A DNA stretch of 64,000 bases from Diabrotica undecimpunctata (taxonomy: Eukaryota > Arthropoda > Insecta > Coleoptera > Chrysomelidae): contig NC_092803.1 in NCBI RefSeq assembly GCF_040954645.1, positions 68,420,427 to 68,484,426 on the forward strand. The letters run 5' to 3'. The notes beneath the pieces were generated by a model, which worked only from the letters and a program-made list of their open reading frames with translations, did not search any database and was not told the DNA's origin. Made by a program: the position numbers and the translations under genes. Shown one piece after another: positions 1-10,330 of the stretch (position 1 is the stretch's first letter; the number at the start of each line of letters is the position of its first letter).

Positions 1-188
1 ATAAGATACCACAAAAATAGCTTCACAACTTCAACATCCTGAATCTGTTGATTCAGACCTCCAGGCCATGTATCCAAATTTTGTCATCTAGAGGATACTG
101 TATGGGAATGTTTAAACCTAATGTTGGAGGTGGAAGGACAAAGTTTACTCTACACTTTTAGTTTTTCCCTTATTTGTCCAATTAAATC
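1..188. other. Left flank, repeat-like non-coding DNA
   Basis: No convincing gene. Positions 9-31 (CCACAAAAATAGCTTCACAAC) closely resemble 59097-59121 (GCCACAAGAAAATAGCTTC...), which lies in a short retroposed insert, so this is probably dispersed repeat. It runs directly into the target duplication of the LTR element and should continue after that element at 6549. Confidence 0.35.
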
Positions 189-193
189 ACTAC
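189..193. repeat. Target-site duplication ACTAC, left copy
   Basis: ACTAC precedes the TG of the 5' LTR and is repeated at 6544-6548 right after the CA of the 3' LTR. A 5-bp duplication is normal for BEL/Pao integrase. Confidence 0.9.
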
Positions 194-500
194 TGTTCAC
201 GCCTCTATCCAATTCGAGTTTATTTATGCATTTTACAATCCGGCAACATAGTGGCGTAGGGAGATATATTATGCCATATGTGAAGATAAGGCGAGTCCCT
301 TAAGGCACCCCAAAGACGACAGACAGCACTCAAATACGAGACGCGATCGGTGATACAACATTAGAGCGAGCGGACATAATACTTAATAAGCGTTATATAT
401 ATTCATGTATTGTGTAATTCAAAATAAAATCAGTTTTGTTTTCGCACGGAGTTTGATTATTCACCAGCGGCACAAGCGAAGTGCATATCAAGCAAATCCA
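194..500 (+). repeat. 5' long terminal repeat
   Basis: 307 bp, starting TG and ending CA. It contains a TATA-rich stretch (TATATATA at 394-401) and an AATAAA signal at 423-428, the expected order for transcription start and polyadenylation within an LTR. It is matched base for base, as far as I checked, by 6237-6543. Confidence 0.93.
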
Positions 501-518
501 TGGTCTATTCGAGCCGAA
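501..518 (+). promoter_or_regulatory. Primer-binding site
   Basis: The leader begins TGGTCTATTCGAGCCGAATC directly after the LTR. Its complement ends in CCA, and the inner part (GATTC) matches the T-loop/T-stem end of a tRNA, so it is a credible tRNA 3'-end match. I cannot assign the amino-acid identity. The rest of the leader (519-904) has no coding signal. Confidence 0.8.
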
Positions 519-904
519 TCATCAAATTTTTGTGTTGAAACAGTGTAAATTCACCGAATTCCGAACTCATATTTGTGTCATCAAATTAGCGGGCGAAATA
601 GTGCATTCATAGTGGCCCGAGCGCGTTATAGACTGTCGAACGTTGGTCTTAAGACAGTTACATAATTGGACAACTGTGGGTTTAAAATCTGTGAATACGA
701 GTTGAGGCAGATCCTTGGCGCCAGGAGGCTAGAGCTGTTAGAATAAACATACAATATTTTGGTGAGCATTATCCATTTCACATTCCCTTATTTATCAGTC
801 TTTGTACCTTTATTCTGCACATGTGATAATTCTGAGAACGTTAGGGTCGAATATCAAGCGATTTATAATCTGTTTCTGTTTACTGTATAATTCATTATAA
901 AATT

Positions 905-3900
905 ATGGAGAATTTAAAGAGAAAAAGGGGCGGTTTTAAATGCAAACTCACAATATTTTCGAAATTTATATTAGCGTTAAATGATAAAATATCTAAGGGT
1001 GAAACGATTTCAGATTTAGAAGTATTACAGGCTATTGAAATGGTAAATAATATAGAACATTTACAGGGCGAATTCGATGAAGTTCAGGGGCAAATAGAAA
1101 ATACGGTTCAATTTGAACTATTAGAGGATGAATATACGGAACGCGAAGAATTCTATAACAAATATTATTCACAATTAGCGGTAGCGCGAAAAATCATTCG
1201 CGATAATCAACAAGTAGCTTGTATAGAAAGCGATAAAGCAAGTGAGCGCTCTAAGAATTCATATACAGGGCATTGTATTGAGCTTAAACCTATCGAGTTA
1301 CCAAAATTTGATGGTAATTATAATAATTGGTTAGATTTTGCAGATCTTTTTGAATCTTTAGTTAACAGAAATGAGTACTTAGACAATATAAGGCGTTTTC
1401 ATTATTTACGAAGTTCATTACAGGGCGGTGCGGCGCAGGTCATACGAACATTAGAGTTTACCGCCGAAAATTATGCAGTTGCGTGGAAATTAATTAGGGA
1501 AAGGTACGATAATAAGAGATTATTAATTTCCAATCATATTAATGCCTTATTTAATATAGAGCCAATACATAAAGAGTCATCTAATAGATTGCGGCAATTA
1601 GTTGACATTTTTTCGAAGCATTTATACGCGTTAAAGCAGCTAGGGCTACCTACTGATTCGTGGGACATACTCCTTATTCATATTATTTCTTGTAAGTTCG
1701 ATACATCGACTTTACGCGCATGGGAGAATAGCAAGACACATAATGAAATTCCTAGTTTTGATGATTTTAAAACGTTTTTAAAATCAAGGGCGGACCTCTT
1801 AGAATCTCTTGAGGTAAATCAAGCTGAAAAACAAAATACACGGAATATTTCTCAGGCGGGCGCATATTCACGGAATACGAAATATTCACATAACATTCGC
1901 GGTCTATATTCATCACAGGGAACTTTAAATAAATCGGATAATACACAGTGTTGCCCTATTTGCAAAAGGGAACACACCATTTATCAATGCGGCGAATTTT
2001 CAAAACTTTCATCTAGGGACAGGTTTGATAAAGTAAGACAGGTCAATCTTTGCACGAATTGTCTTAAACCTGGACATTTCTATAAGCGGTGTAGACAATC
2101 AACATGCAAGAAATGCGCGTCAAAACACCATACGTTATTGCATCCAGATAGGTCAAGCGAACAGAACGCAGCTTTAGTTCATCAACCGGTAGAAAACGCG
2201 AGCGATATACGATCTGCAGATAATATACAAGGTAGTTTAAACACTACCAATTTGTCAGTTTCGGCAGTTAGCGCTGCAGATCAAACTATACTGTCCACAG
2301 TATTAGTTAATATTTTTGACAGCCAAGGTAAGGCATACATAGTGCGAGCTTTGTTAGATTGCGGTTCACAAAGCTCATTCATAACCGAAAATTTATGCGA
2401 TAAACTTAGATTAAAAACGACAAGCGCGAACATATCAGTCATGGGCATAAATAATACTGCATCTCCCGTTCGATTCAAATGCGAAATAAATATACAGTCG
2501 CGTAGCGATATAACTTTTCATAAAACTTTAAATTGTTTCGTAATACCAGAAATTACGGGGTGCGTGCCGGCATCTGAAATAAACATTAGCGATTTGCAGA
2601 TACCTAAACATTTAAAATTAGCGGATAATCATTTTCATAAACCACAAAAGGTCGAATTGTTGATAGGAAGTGATCTATTTTGGCAAATACTGGGCGCAAA
2701 CAGAATTAGTTTAGGTAAAAATAATCCATTCATGCAAGAAACAATGTTTGGCTGGATCATAGCAGGGCCGTATATCAGCCAAAACAAAGCATCAGAAAAG
2801 CGAATAACTAAGTGTAATTTCACAAACACAATCGAAGTTACAGAACAGCTAAGTAAGTTCTGGGAACTTGAAGAGGTTTTCAATGGAAAACCTGCACTCT
2901 CGGGCGAAGAAATTGCATGCGAAAAACATTTCGAAGATACGGTGAAACGCGACGCGACAGGCAAATTCATGGTATCATTGCCATTCAAAGAACCGATAAG
3001 TTCACTCGGTGATTCATTTCGTCAAGCAAAAAATAGATTTTTAAATCTCGAGCGTAAGTTGAATAAAGATGCCAATCTTAAAACTCTTTATAGCGAATTC
3101 ATCCAGGAATATAAAGAGTTAGGACATATGAAAGGTTTATGCAGAATTACGGAAGCGGCAACAGACTTTAGGGTAAATAATACATTTTATTTTATGCCAC
3201 ATCATCCAGTATTAAAAGAAAATTCTTTGACGACACGTTTGCGCGTTGTGTTCGATTGTAGTGCGCCAACTACAAACGGCATTTCATTAAATAGTATTCA
3301 AATGGCCGGACCAACCTTACAAAATGATTTACTCTCCATTTTATTGCGTTTTAGAACACACTTATATGTAGTTAGTGCGGATATAGAAAAAATGTACCGT
3401 CAGGTATTGGTTGCAGATGATCAAAAATCCTTACAATGTATCTTATGGCGAAATAATCCGGAAGAACCGATTGAAATATTTCAGTTACAAACAGTTACGT
3501 ACGGTATGAAATGCTCTTCTTACTTAGCGATTAAATGTCTAATGACATTGGCAGAGGAGCAAGAAGCTAAAAATCCTAACATTGCTAGCATTATTAAATC
3601 CGATTTTTATGTGGACGACCTTTTGACAGGTTTTGATTCAAAACAGAAAGCGCGCGAAGCATGTAAACAACTTTTTGAGGTCCTCAAAGGCGGAGGATTT
3701 ACATTGCGTAAATTCTATTCAAATGATCCTGAAATATTAAGAGATATACCGGATAATTCAACTACGGGTTCCGTTATTCAATTCGGTGAAAACGAGAAGG
3801 CGAAAACTTTGGGATTATTGTACTCACCGCAATCAGATACTATGTTTTATAGCATAAGTTCATCTCTAGGCCATATAATCACAAAGCGAACTTTATTATC

Positions 3901-6163
3901 GGACATAGCTCAAATTTTTGATCCCTTGGGTCTATTAAGTGCGTGTACCATCATAGCGAAAATTATGTTACAACAACTATGGCTCGAGCGTCTTTCATGG
4001 GATGATCCCATACCGGAGCATTTAGCAAATAATTATTTACAGTTTAGGAATAAATTAGGAAGCTTAAACAATTTAAAAATACCTCGGCATGTTATATGTT
4101 CTAGTAAGGTCAAACTAGAACTTCATGGATTTTGCGACTCCTCAGAAAAGGCATACGGTGCTTGCATATTCATTAAATCTACCGATTCGTTAGGCAGGTC
4201 GTATTCATTCTTATTATGTGCAAAGAGCAAGGTTGCGCCCTTAAAGCCAGTTACCTTGCCGCGTTTAGAGCTCTGTGGAGCAGTAATTTTATCGCGTTTG
4301 ACCAATAAGGTCAAAAATTCATTAAATGTGCAATTCGATACGTGTTACCTCTGGACAGATTCATCGATAGTACTTAGTTGGTTGAAAACAGCAGCCAATG
4401 CATTGAAGACGTTTGTTAGTAACCGCGTAGCAGAGATCCAGGAAACCACTTCGTTTGCGCAGTGGCGTCATGTGCCAGGCAAGGATAATCCTGCAGATCT
4501 AGTGTCCAGAGGCGTGGAACCAGATAAAATAATGGAGTGCAACTTATGGTGGCATGGACCGGAGTGGATCGTGCAAGATTCAGATAAATGGCCAAATTTA
4601 CAAGTTGTCCCTACTGAAACAAGCGAAACAAGGAAAAACATAAAGGTTTTTACGAATAAACTTGATGAAACACAGAATACGGAAGTATTTTCATTTGAGC
4701 GCTTCTCTAATATTTTACGTTTAAAAAGAACCGCTGCATATGTGTTCAGATTCATCCGCATGTGCAAAAATAAGGAAAGAACTTCTGAACCCCTTTCTTT
4801 GGATGAAATACATTCTGCATTTAATCGTATTCTAAAACTGTGTCAATCACAGTCATTTTCTAATGAAATAAAGCATTTGAACCAAAAGGGATCTTTAGAT
4901 AAAAACAGCAAACTCATAAATTTATCTCCATTTCTTGATGATCAGGGCATCATGAGAGTAGGCGGGCGTTTAAAGCATTCCGAGTTTACGTATGACAAAA
5001 AACATCCCATCATTTTAGCGGCAGATCATATAGTTACATCGTTAATATTTAATCATTTTCATAAGGATCTTATGCATGCTGGTCCTCAGCTTTTACTTGC
5101 AACTATAAGAGAAACTTTCTGGCCGTTATCAGGAAGAAATTTAGCGCGAAATACCGTACACAAATGTGTAAAATGTTTTAGATTAAAATCTAAATCCATT
5201 CAGCCAATAATGGGTGACCTACCTGCCCAGCGTCTCGCAGGTGGCCCACCATTTATTGTAACAGGTGTAGATTATGCGGGCCCTTTCTTAATTCGCGATA
5301 GAAAGGGTCGAGGTTGTAAACTAATAAAGAGTTACATGTGTCTTTTTATTTGTTTTTGTACGAAGGCCATACATTTAGAATTAGTTACAGAACTGTCTAA
5401 GGAATCATTTCTGTTGGCCTTTAAAAGATTTATTGCGCGAAGAGGCAAGCCTCAAAAGATAGTCTCCGACAATGGAACAAATTTTATAGCAGCTAGTTCG
5501 GAGTTAAAATTGTTAAGAAAATTTTTAGAGCAGCACACTCCCGCGATAAGAGAATCCTTGCTAAAGGATAATATTTCGTGGTCCTTCATACCTCCCTATT
5601 CTCCACATTTTGGCGGACTGTGGGAAAGCGGAGTAAGAACAGTTAAGCATCATTTGCATAGGGTTTTGGGAAACGCGCACTTAACGTTCGAGGAATTTTA
5701 TTCGTTGCTTGTGCAGATTGAAGCTATAATAAATTCCCGACCGATTCATCCTTTATCCTGTGATCCAAATGATCTCTCCCCATTAACTCCTGCACATTTT
5801 CTCATCGGAAGACCACTTATTACCAATCCAGATCCAGATTTGCGTCATGTTCCAGTTAATCGGCTCTCAAAATTCCAGCATATTCAGCAGCTTTCTCAGC
5901 ATATATGGGAACGATGGAACAAGGAATACATCTCCGAACTACAAAAACGCACGAAATGGACTACTACTAACGGTGAAGTTGCGGAAAACACGTTAGTGCT
6001 CATAAAAGAGGACAATTTACCTCCATTAAGGTGGAAGTTAGGTCGCGTGATCGAACTTTTACGCGGCAGTGATGGTGTAGCCAGAGTTTTTAGAATAAAG
6101 ACAGACAATGGTATCATAACTCGTTCTTTTTCCAAGGTGTGTCCGCTACCCGTTTCGGACTAA
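905..6163 (+). CDS. gag-pol: BEL/Pao Gag-Pol polyprotein
   Basis: 1752 codons, one frame with no stop, separated from the LTRs by short leader and trailer sequences. Gag carries a DUF1759-type domain from about residue 127 to 280 (ELPKFDGNYNNWLDF). Cys/His knuckles lie near 348-400 (CCPICKREH, CTNCLKPGHFYKRC). A retropepsin-like protease is near 482 (LLDCGSQSSF). Reverse transcriptase starts near 760, with the catalytic YVDD at about 902. RNase H/Pao peptidase-A17-type sequence is near 1070-1160 (LHGFCDSS, LPRLELCGA). The integrase zinc-binding region is near 1385-1425, and the DDE core runs from about 1453 (GVDYAGPF) through DNGTNF (1522) to GLWESGVRT (1570). A DUF5641-like tail closes the protein. 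The product would act in cytoplasmic particles and then insert cDNA in the nucleus. Gag and Pol share one frame, so their ratio must be set by processing or another mechanism not visible here. Confidence 0.95.
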   Translation: MENLKRKRGGFKCKLTIFSKFILALNDKISKGETISDLEVLQAIEMVNNIEHLQGEFDEVQGQIENTVQFELLEDEYTEREEFYNKYYSQLAVARKIIRDNQQVACIESDKASERSKNSYTGHCIELKPIELPKFDGNYNNWLDFADLFESLVNRNEYLDNIRRFHYLRSSLQGGAAQVIRTLEFTAENYAVAWKLIRERYDNKRLLISNHINALFNIEPIHKESSNRLRQLVDIFSKHLYALKQLGLPTDSWDILLIHIISCKFDTSTLRAWENSKTHNEIPSFDDFKTFLKSRADLLESLEVNQAEKQNTRNISQAGAYSRNTKYSHNIRGLYSSQGTLNKSDNTQCCPICKREHTIYQCGEFSKLSSRDRFDKVRQVNLCTNCLKPGHFYKRCRQSTCKKCASKHHTLLHPDRSSEQNAALVHQPVENASDIRSADNIQGSLNTTNLSVSAVSAADQTILSTVLVNIFDSQGKAYIVRALLDCGSQSSFITENLCDKLRLKTTSANISVMGINNTASPVRFKCEINIQSRSDITFHKTLNCFVIPEITGCVPASEINISDLQIPKHLKLADNHFHKPQKVELLIGSDLFWQILGANRISLGKNNPFMQETMFGWIIAGPYISQNKASEKRITKCNFTNTIEVTEQLSKFWELEEVFNGKPALSGEEIACEKHFEDTVKRDATGKFMVSLPFKEPISSLGDSFRQAKNRFLNLERKLNKDANLKTLYSEFIQEYKELGHMKGLCRITEAATDFRVNNTFYFMPHHPVLKENSLTTRLRVVFDCSAPTTNGISLNSIQMAGPTLQNDLLSILLRFRTHLYVVSADIEKMYRQVLVADDQKSLQCILWRNNPEEPIEIFQLQTVTYGMKCSSYLAIKCLMTLAEEQEAKNPNIASIIKSDFYVDDLLTGFDSKQKAREACKQLFEVLKGGGFTLRKFYSNDPEILRDIPDNSTTGSVIQFGENEKAKTLGLLYSPQSDTMFYSISSSLGHIITKRTLLSDIAQIFDPLGLLSACTIIAKIMLQQLWLERLSWDDPIPEHLANNYLQFRNKLGSLNNLKIPRHVICSSKVKLELHGFCDSSEKAYGACIFIKSTDSLGRSYSFLLCAKSKVAPLKPVTLPRLELCGAVILSRLTNKVKNSLNVQFDTCYLWTDSSIVLSWLKTAANALKTFVSNRVAEIQETTSFAQWRHVPGKDNPADLVSRGVEPDKIMECNLWWHGPEWIVQDSDKWPNLQVVPTETSETRKNIKVFTNKLDETQNTEVFSFERFSNILRLKRTAAYVFRFIRMCKNKERTSEPLSLDEIHSAFNRILKLCQSQSFSNEIKHLNQKGSLDKNSKLINLSPFLDDQGIMRVGGRLKHSEFTYDKKHPIILAADHIVTSLIFNHFHKDLMHAGPQLLLATIRETFWPLSGRNLARNTVHKCVKCFRLKSKSIQPIMGDLPAQRLAGGPPFIVTGVDYAGPFLIRDRKGRGCKLIKSYMCLFICFCTKAIHLELVTELSKESFLLAFKRFIARRGKPQKIVSDNGTNFIAASSELKLLRKFLEQHTPAIRESLLKDNISWSFIPPYSPHFGGLWESGVRTVKHHLHRVLGNAHLTFEEFYSLLVQIEAIINSRPIHPLSCDPNDLSPLTPAHFLIGRPLITNPDPDLRHVPVNRLSKFQHIQQLSQHIWERWNKEYISELQKRTKWTTTNGEVAENTLVLIKEDNLPPLRWKLGRVIELLRGSDGVARVFRIKTDNGIITRSFSKVCPLPVSD

Positions 6164-6223
6164 GTGTAGTTTAAACATTTGAACATTTAGCATTAGCAGA
6201 CGATTTTGTTGGCAGTGTTTGCC

Positions 6224-6236
6224 AAGGCGGGGGCCA
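6224..6236 (+). promoter_or_regulatory. Polypurine tract
   Basis: AAGGCGGGGGCCA sits immediately upstream of the 3' LTR TG, the place for the plus-strand primer of an LTR retrotransposon. Confidence 0.8.
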
Positions 6237-6543
6237 TGTTCACGCCTCTATCCAATTCGAGTTTATTTATGCATTTTACAATCCGGCAACATAGTGGCGT
6301 AGGGAGATATATTATGCCATATGTGAAGATAAGGCGAGTCCCTTAAGGCACCCCAAAGACGACAGACAGCACTCAAATACGAGACGCGATCGGTGATACA
6401 ACATTAGAGCGAGCGGACATAATACTTAATAAGCGTTATATATATTCATGTATTGTGTAATTCAAAATAAAATCAGTTTTGTTTTCGCACGGAGTTTGAT
6501 TATTCACCAGCGGCACAAGCGAAGTGCATATCAAGCAAATCCA
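6237..6543 (+). repeat. 3' long terminal repeat
   Basis: Same 307-bp sequence as 194-500, followed by the second ACTAC duplication. Its AATAAA at 6466-6471 would serve as the poly(A) signal. Confidence 0.93.
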
Positions 6544-6548
6544 ACTAC

Positions 6549-7010
6549 AAATATTTTTTTATTATAAGATTTTTATAATACATGCAAATTTGTATATAAC
6601 TGACAAGTTAGACTTATTGTAATAAGCTGAAATACTAGGGCCAATGGCCTTTTGAGTGTTTGCTACATAAAGAACACTATTTATGTATATATTTATTTTT
6701 TTATGTATCAGTAATCCATGTTATTGATACTATTGAGATGTATTCAAATCACTCACTTAGGATTCTAGCATCTATTTACAATTATTATATCTAATAGAAA
6801 AAACATTAGAAATTTCAAAGTTAAAAACAATAATATTACAGGCTAAAAACTCTACTTTGGTGATAAACAACTATAATGCATTGCCCTTTCTTTGGAAAAT
6901 GAAGGAAGTATCACTAAAATTTGTTATGTCTGAAATTTTTAGAATTATTTTTGGGAAAAATGCTGCTAGATATTGTAAACTCCAACTGACACGTTTAATA
7001 TACAATAAAT
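6549..7010. other. AT-rich spacer, no gene seen
   Basis: Continuation of the sequence interrupted by the LTR element. I see no coding frame, splice signal or repeat here. Confidence 0.4.
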
Positions 7011-7024
7011 AATAAGACTTGAGT
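7011..7024. repeat. 14-bp target duplication of Penelope unit, left copy
   Basis: AATAAGACTTGAGT is repeated in direct orientation at 9422-9435. It brackets the two inverted Penelope-like fragments, showing they were integrated as one unit. Confidence 0.8.
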
Positions 7025-7381
7025 GATGGATTCAACCGTTATTTGGTGGAAATTCATTTTATCTAACAATAAAACTTTTGTTTTTAACACTTCCACAAAA
7101 TTTATTTTAAATTATTATCACTAAAGCTGATTCGGCTGAGTGCCTTTCTCAAGTGATCTATTTTTGGTATGTGTTTGCACTTTATAGTCTTTAACTGAAT
7201 GGGTTGAGGAGGGAAGAACTGTTTGTCTCAAATTAGTCATTCAGAATTATGATTGTATTTTTTAATCTATTAATTTCCATAGATTCTAATAAAGACAGCT
7301 TCAGGCCTTTATTTTGAATGTGAAGAATTTGAAATTTGTCATTAAAAGAATGATTATGGTCTATGCACACATAGAATCTGT

Positions 7382-7805
7382 TTATCTATTATTGAAAACC
7401 CTTTTATGTTCTGCTATACGTTTGTTAAAAGTTCTACCAGTTTGACCAATGTAAGTTTTTGGGCAGTCGCCACATTTAAGTTTGTAGACACCACTGTGTA
7501 AGTGCTTTTTCTTTTGGGTCTTGTTGTTCTTAATTTTTTTGTCCAAGTCATGGTTTGTTCTAAAAGCTGGTGTTATTCCTTTATTATTTACATGTTTGAC
7601 TATTTTTGTTAATATCTTTTTCTCTGGTGGAGGAAATACTAATTTCAGGGTTTTCCTATGTAGTTTTTTATTTAAAATTTTATTTATTGTTTTTTTGTTG
7701 TACCCATTATTTACTGCTATTTGCTTAATGATATTCAATTCCTTCTCAAAGTTGTTTTTTGGCATGGGAATTTCTATTAATCTATGTAACGTGCTATGGT
7801 AGGCT
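7382..7805 (-). pseudogene. Penelope-like C-terminal region with GIY-YIG endonuclease
   Basis: An open frame of at least 127 codons reads inward from the junction (LHRLIEIPMPKNNFEKE...) to a GIY-YIG nuclease motif: GVYKLKCGDCPKTYIGQTGR followed by FNKRIAEHK. This is the standard Penelope C-terminus after the reverse transcriptase. All RT motifs are missing, so this is a 5'-truncated fragment although the endonuclease itself looks intact up to about residue 127. The first ATG is not a real start. The frame is homologous to the plus-strand copy at 8640-8850. Confidence 0.8.
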
Positions 7806-7819
7806 GCCAGACAAAACTG

Positions 7820-9115
7820 CCAACAATATCGAAAAAGGGCGAAATTTTTAAATAATCAAAATATTGAAACAATAAATAAAGATGCGAAGGAAAAGTATCA
7901 AAAACAAATTAAATTGGCTTTAGATAATTCAAAATCAATATTAAGTTCAATAGATCAGAAATACCTCAATATCATAAACTCGCAGCTTCCTGAATTATAC
8001 TCTTTCATTAAACTACTTAAACCTGATTACCCAATAAGACCTCTAGTTTCTTTTTATACAGCTCCATCATATAAACCTTCAAAAAAACTGTGTAGATTAT
8101 TTTATAACACACTATATATTTACTTCAATTTACTGTAAAAAAAATACAATGGAACTAGTTAATAAAATACAAGATTTTCAATTACCTAACAATTCCAAAT
8201 TAATTTCATTTGTAGTAAGAAATCTTTTTCCTAGTATTCCTCCTACAGAAACTTTTGTTCTAGTAAAAAACCTTTTAGACCATATTACAAATTCAATCAT
8301 TACATCTGAAGTTTATATCTTCTTGAAACTTTCAAAAACCAGGACTACTTTCAATTTAATTCAAGCCTAATGCTATCAGATATTTTATGGATCATTTAGA
8401 AACAAATATTTCAAAACATCCTGTATTCAAACAGTTTTTATATTGATGGAGATACATACACAATGTACTGGTATGTTTTACAGGAACTAACAGACAACTT
8501 GACCAATTCTTATAGTATATTAATTCACTCCATAGTCATATTAAATTCACAATAGAAACAGAACAGAATCAATCCATAAATTTTTTAGATTTAAAAATTA
8601 TCAGACTTAAAAACAAACATGAGTACACAACATAAATTAGCAGCCTATCATGGCATGTTACATAGATTAATAGAAATTCTTATGTCAAAAAACAACTTCG
8701 AGATAGAATTGAATATGGTTAAGCAAATAGCAGTAAACAATGAGTACAACAAAAAAACACTAAATAAAATTTTAAATCAAAAACTTTATGAGAAAGCCCT
8801 GAAATTGGTATTTCCATCACCTGAGAAAAAACCCAGTACCTTCTGCTACATATACGGGCAAGATATCAATAAAAATAGCCAATCACATAAAAAAGAAAGG
8901 AATAACACCAGCTCTTAAAATAAACAACAACTTAGACAAATATATTAAGAACAACAAGAGCCAAAACAAAAATCACTTACACAACTTAAATGTGGTGACT
9001 ACCCAAAAGCTTACATTAGTCAAACTGGTTGAACTTTTCACAAACATATAGTAGAACATAAAAGGGCTTCAATCATAGAAAAACAGATTCTACATACACA
9101 CTTCACCTTCTAGAC
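7820..9115 (+). pseudogene. Penelope-like reverse transcriptase and endonuclease, decayed
   Basis: Reading from about 7820 (NCQQYRKRAKFLNNQNIET...) gives Penelope RT-type sequence (QLPELYSFIKLLKPDYPIRP, then FVVRNLFPSIPPTET at 8209-8253), broken by stops and frameshifts. The C-terminal part (AAYHGMLHRLIEILMSKNNF, 8640-8700) matches the minus-strand copy. The endonuclease is broken by a stop in QTG*TF near 9030. Not functional. Confidence 0.75.
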
Positions 9116-9435
9116 CATAATCATTCTTTTATTGATGAATTTCAAATTCTTCACATTCAAAATAAAGGCCTTAAACTATCTTTATTAGATATACAGAAAA
9201 TAATTAATTAAAAAATACCAACATAATAATTATCAATGACCAACTTGAGACAAACAGTTCTCCCCTCCTCAACCTATTTAGTGAAAATCTATAAAGTTCA
9301 AACACCTACCAAAAATAGATCACTTAAGAAAGGCACTCTGCCGAAACATCTGTAGTAATAATAATTTATAACAAATTTTGTGGAGATGTATAAAGCAAAA
9401 TTTTTCAGTGTTTTATTGTTAAATAAGACTTGAGT

Positions 9436-9786
9436 TACAAAAATGTGCTAGACAATGTATATTATTAAATTCAGTCAAATCATAGCTTTAATATACCGGC
9501 CATAACATATCACAAAGTTGGAACAGTTAAAAGGAAAACAAGACAAGACAATGAATAACTAGCATGCTTTGCTCATGTGATTTTCATAAATGAGTGATAT
9601 ACACAATGATAAAAGTAACCATTGCTCTACATCACTGTTACATCATCTTTGTACTTAACCTAAAACATATCTTAAATCTTATGCAAATTAACATTTTTAC
9701 AAACTAAAAAGTATCAGTTGGGTATTTCATTGAGACATAGCTCAACAAAGACAACAAAATAGAATAAAAGTATCATTTTTACTTAC
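9436..9786 (-). other. Intron sequence of the ZFAND-like gene
   Basis: Follows the GTAAGT donor at 9786-9781 of exon 2 on the minus strand. No AN1 zinc-finger exon is visible between here and position 1, so the intron probably runs out of the window and contains the BEL/Pao and Penelope insertions. Confidence 0.6.
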
Positions 9787-9915
9787 ATCTGTGGGAAGAT
9801 CTGTGACTACTGGTGATGAAATATGACTAATGGTAGGCTGTGCTGTTGTTGTATCTTTTAGGGCACTCAGACTTGTGGGGGTGTTGGGTAACTGTTGTTT
9901 CTTTTTTAGATTTTC
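9787..9915 (-). CDS. Zfand5/6: ZFAND5/6-like gene, coding exon 2
   Basis: 129 bp encode exactly 43 residues in phase 0 (ENLKKKQQLPNTPTSLSALK..., ending VVTDLPTD). The exon is bounded by a TTTTAG acceptor (9921-9916) and a GTAAGT donor (9786-9781). Low-complexity Ser/Thr/Pro-rich sequence after the A20 finger is what separates the A20 and AN1 fingers in ZFAND5/6 proteins. The AN1-finger exons lie outside the window. Function by family: binds ubiquitin and modulates proteasome and NF-kB-type signalling; not testable from this fragment. Confidence 0.85.
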
Positions 9916-10231
9916 CTAAAACACAAATAACACCAACATAGTAAAACCTTGTACCTCTGATTATGCTAAGTGCTTTTTTCAATAACTGAAATAATAGCAA
10001 GCAATATGTCAATTCTTAGTTTTATATGTCACAGAAATTTTAATATTTTTACAGGTTTTGCTTTTTTATTCACTTTAGTCATGAAATAATTTTGGATCTT
10101 TTACTCAAAGTTGAGTACAATAGTTATTAGCAATTTGAATCAAAGAGAATAAATAAATTTTAAGTATGTTTAAGTAATACAGCTTTTACAACTTTGCTAG
10201 TACAATTTATGAAAATTATATGGTAAATTAC

Positions 10232-10330
10232 CTTGAAACATAATGAACATAGTCCTTCAGTGGCAGGATTGCCATAAAATCCACATCCAGATCCGCACAA
10301 AGCTTGCATGGGGTTAAATTCACGCTCCAT
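10232..10330 (-). CDS. Zfand5/6: ZFAND5/6-like gene, first coding exon with A20 zinc finger
   Basis: 99 bp encode 33 residues from the ATG at 10330 ([12 protein letters not shown], then [21 protein letters not shown]). The four-Cys pattern C-x3-C-x11-C-x2-C with GFYGNP is the A20-type finger of ZFAND5/6. The exon ends in AAG before a GTAATT donor (10231-10226), phase 0, joining cleanly to exon 2. The gene runs to the left and is incomplete. The start is chosen because the finger begins a few residues later, as in the family. Upstream non-coding exons may exist. Confidence 0.9.

Larger units (their letters stand above)
194..6543 (+). mobile_element. BEL/Pao LTR retrotransposon, apparently complete
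   Basis: The element is bounded by two 307-bp LTRs that begin TGTTCACG and end AAATCCA, and is flanked by the 5-bp direct repeat ACTAC (189-193 and 6544-6548). Inside are a primer-binding site abutting the 5' LTR, one long gag-pol frame, and a purine-rich tract before the 3' LTR. By eye I find no difference between the LTRs, which implies recent insertion. There is no envelope-like frame after pol. The domain order protease-RT-RNase H-integrase and the DUF1759-type Gag place it in BEL/Pao rather than Gypsy or Copia. It may be competent to move, but that is inferred only from intactness. Confidence 0.95.
7025..9421. mobile_element. Penelope-like element, two inverted fragments as one insertion
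   Basis: A shorter minus-strand fragment (7025-7805) and a longer plus-strand fragment (about 7806-9421) meet near 7806, each oriented outward with its 3' end. Their 3' untranslated parts are inverted matches: the region around 7140-7230 (CTCAAGTGATCTATTTTTGGTA, 3' end of the minus copy) mirrors that around 9240-9350. Penelope-like elements are known for inverted 5'-truncated partial copies. The arms are clearly diverged. Confidence 0.85.

Noticed and set aside
6164..6236. Envelope gene after pol in the BEL/Pao element
   Set aside because: Only 73 bp separate the stop codon from the 3' LTR; no frame is present.
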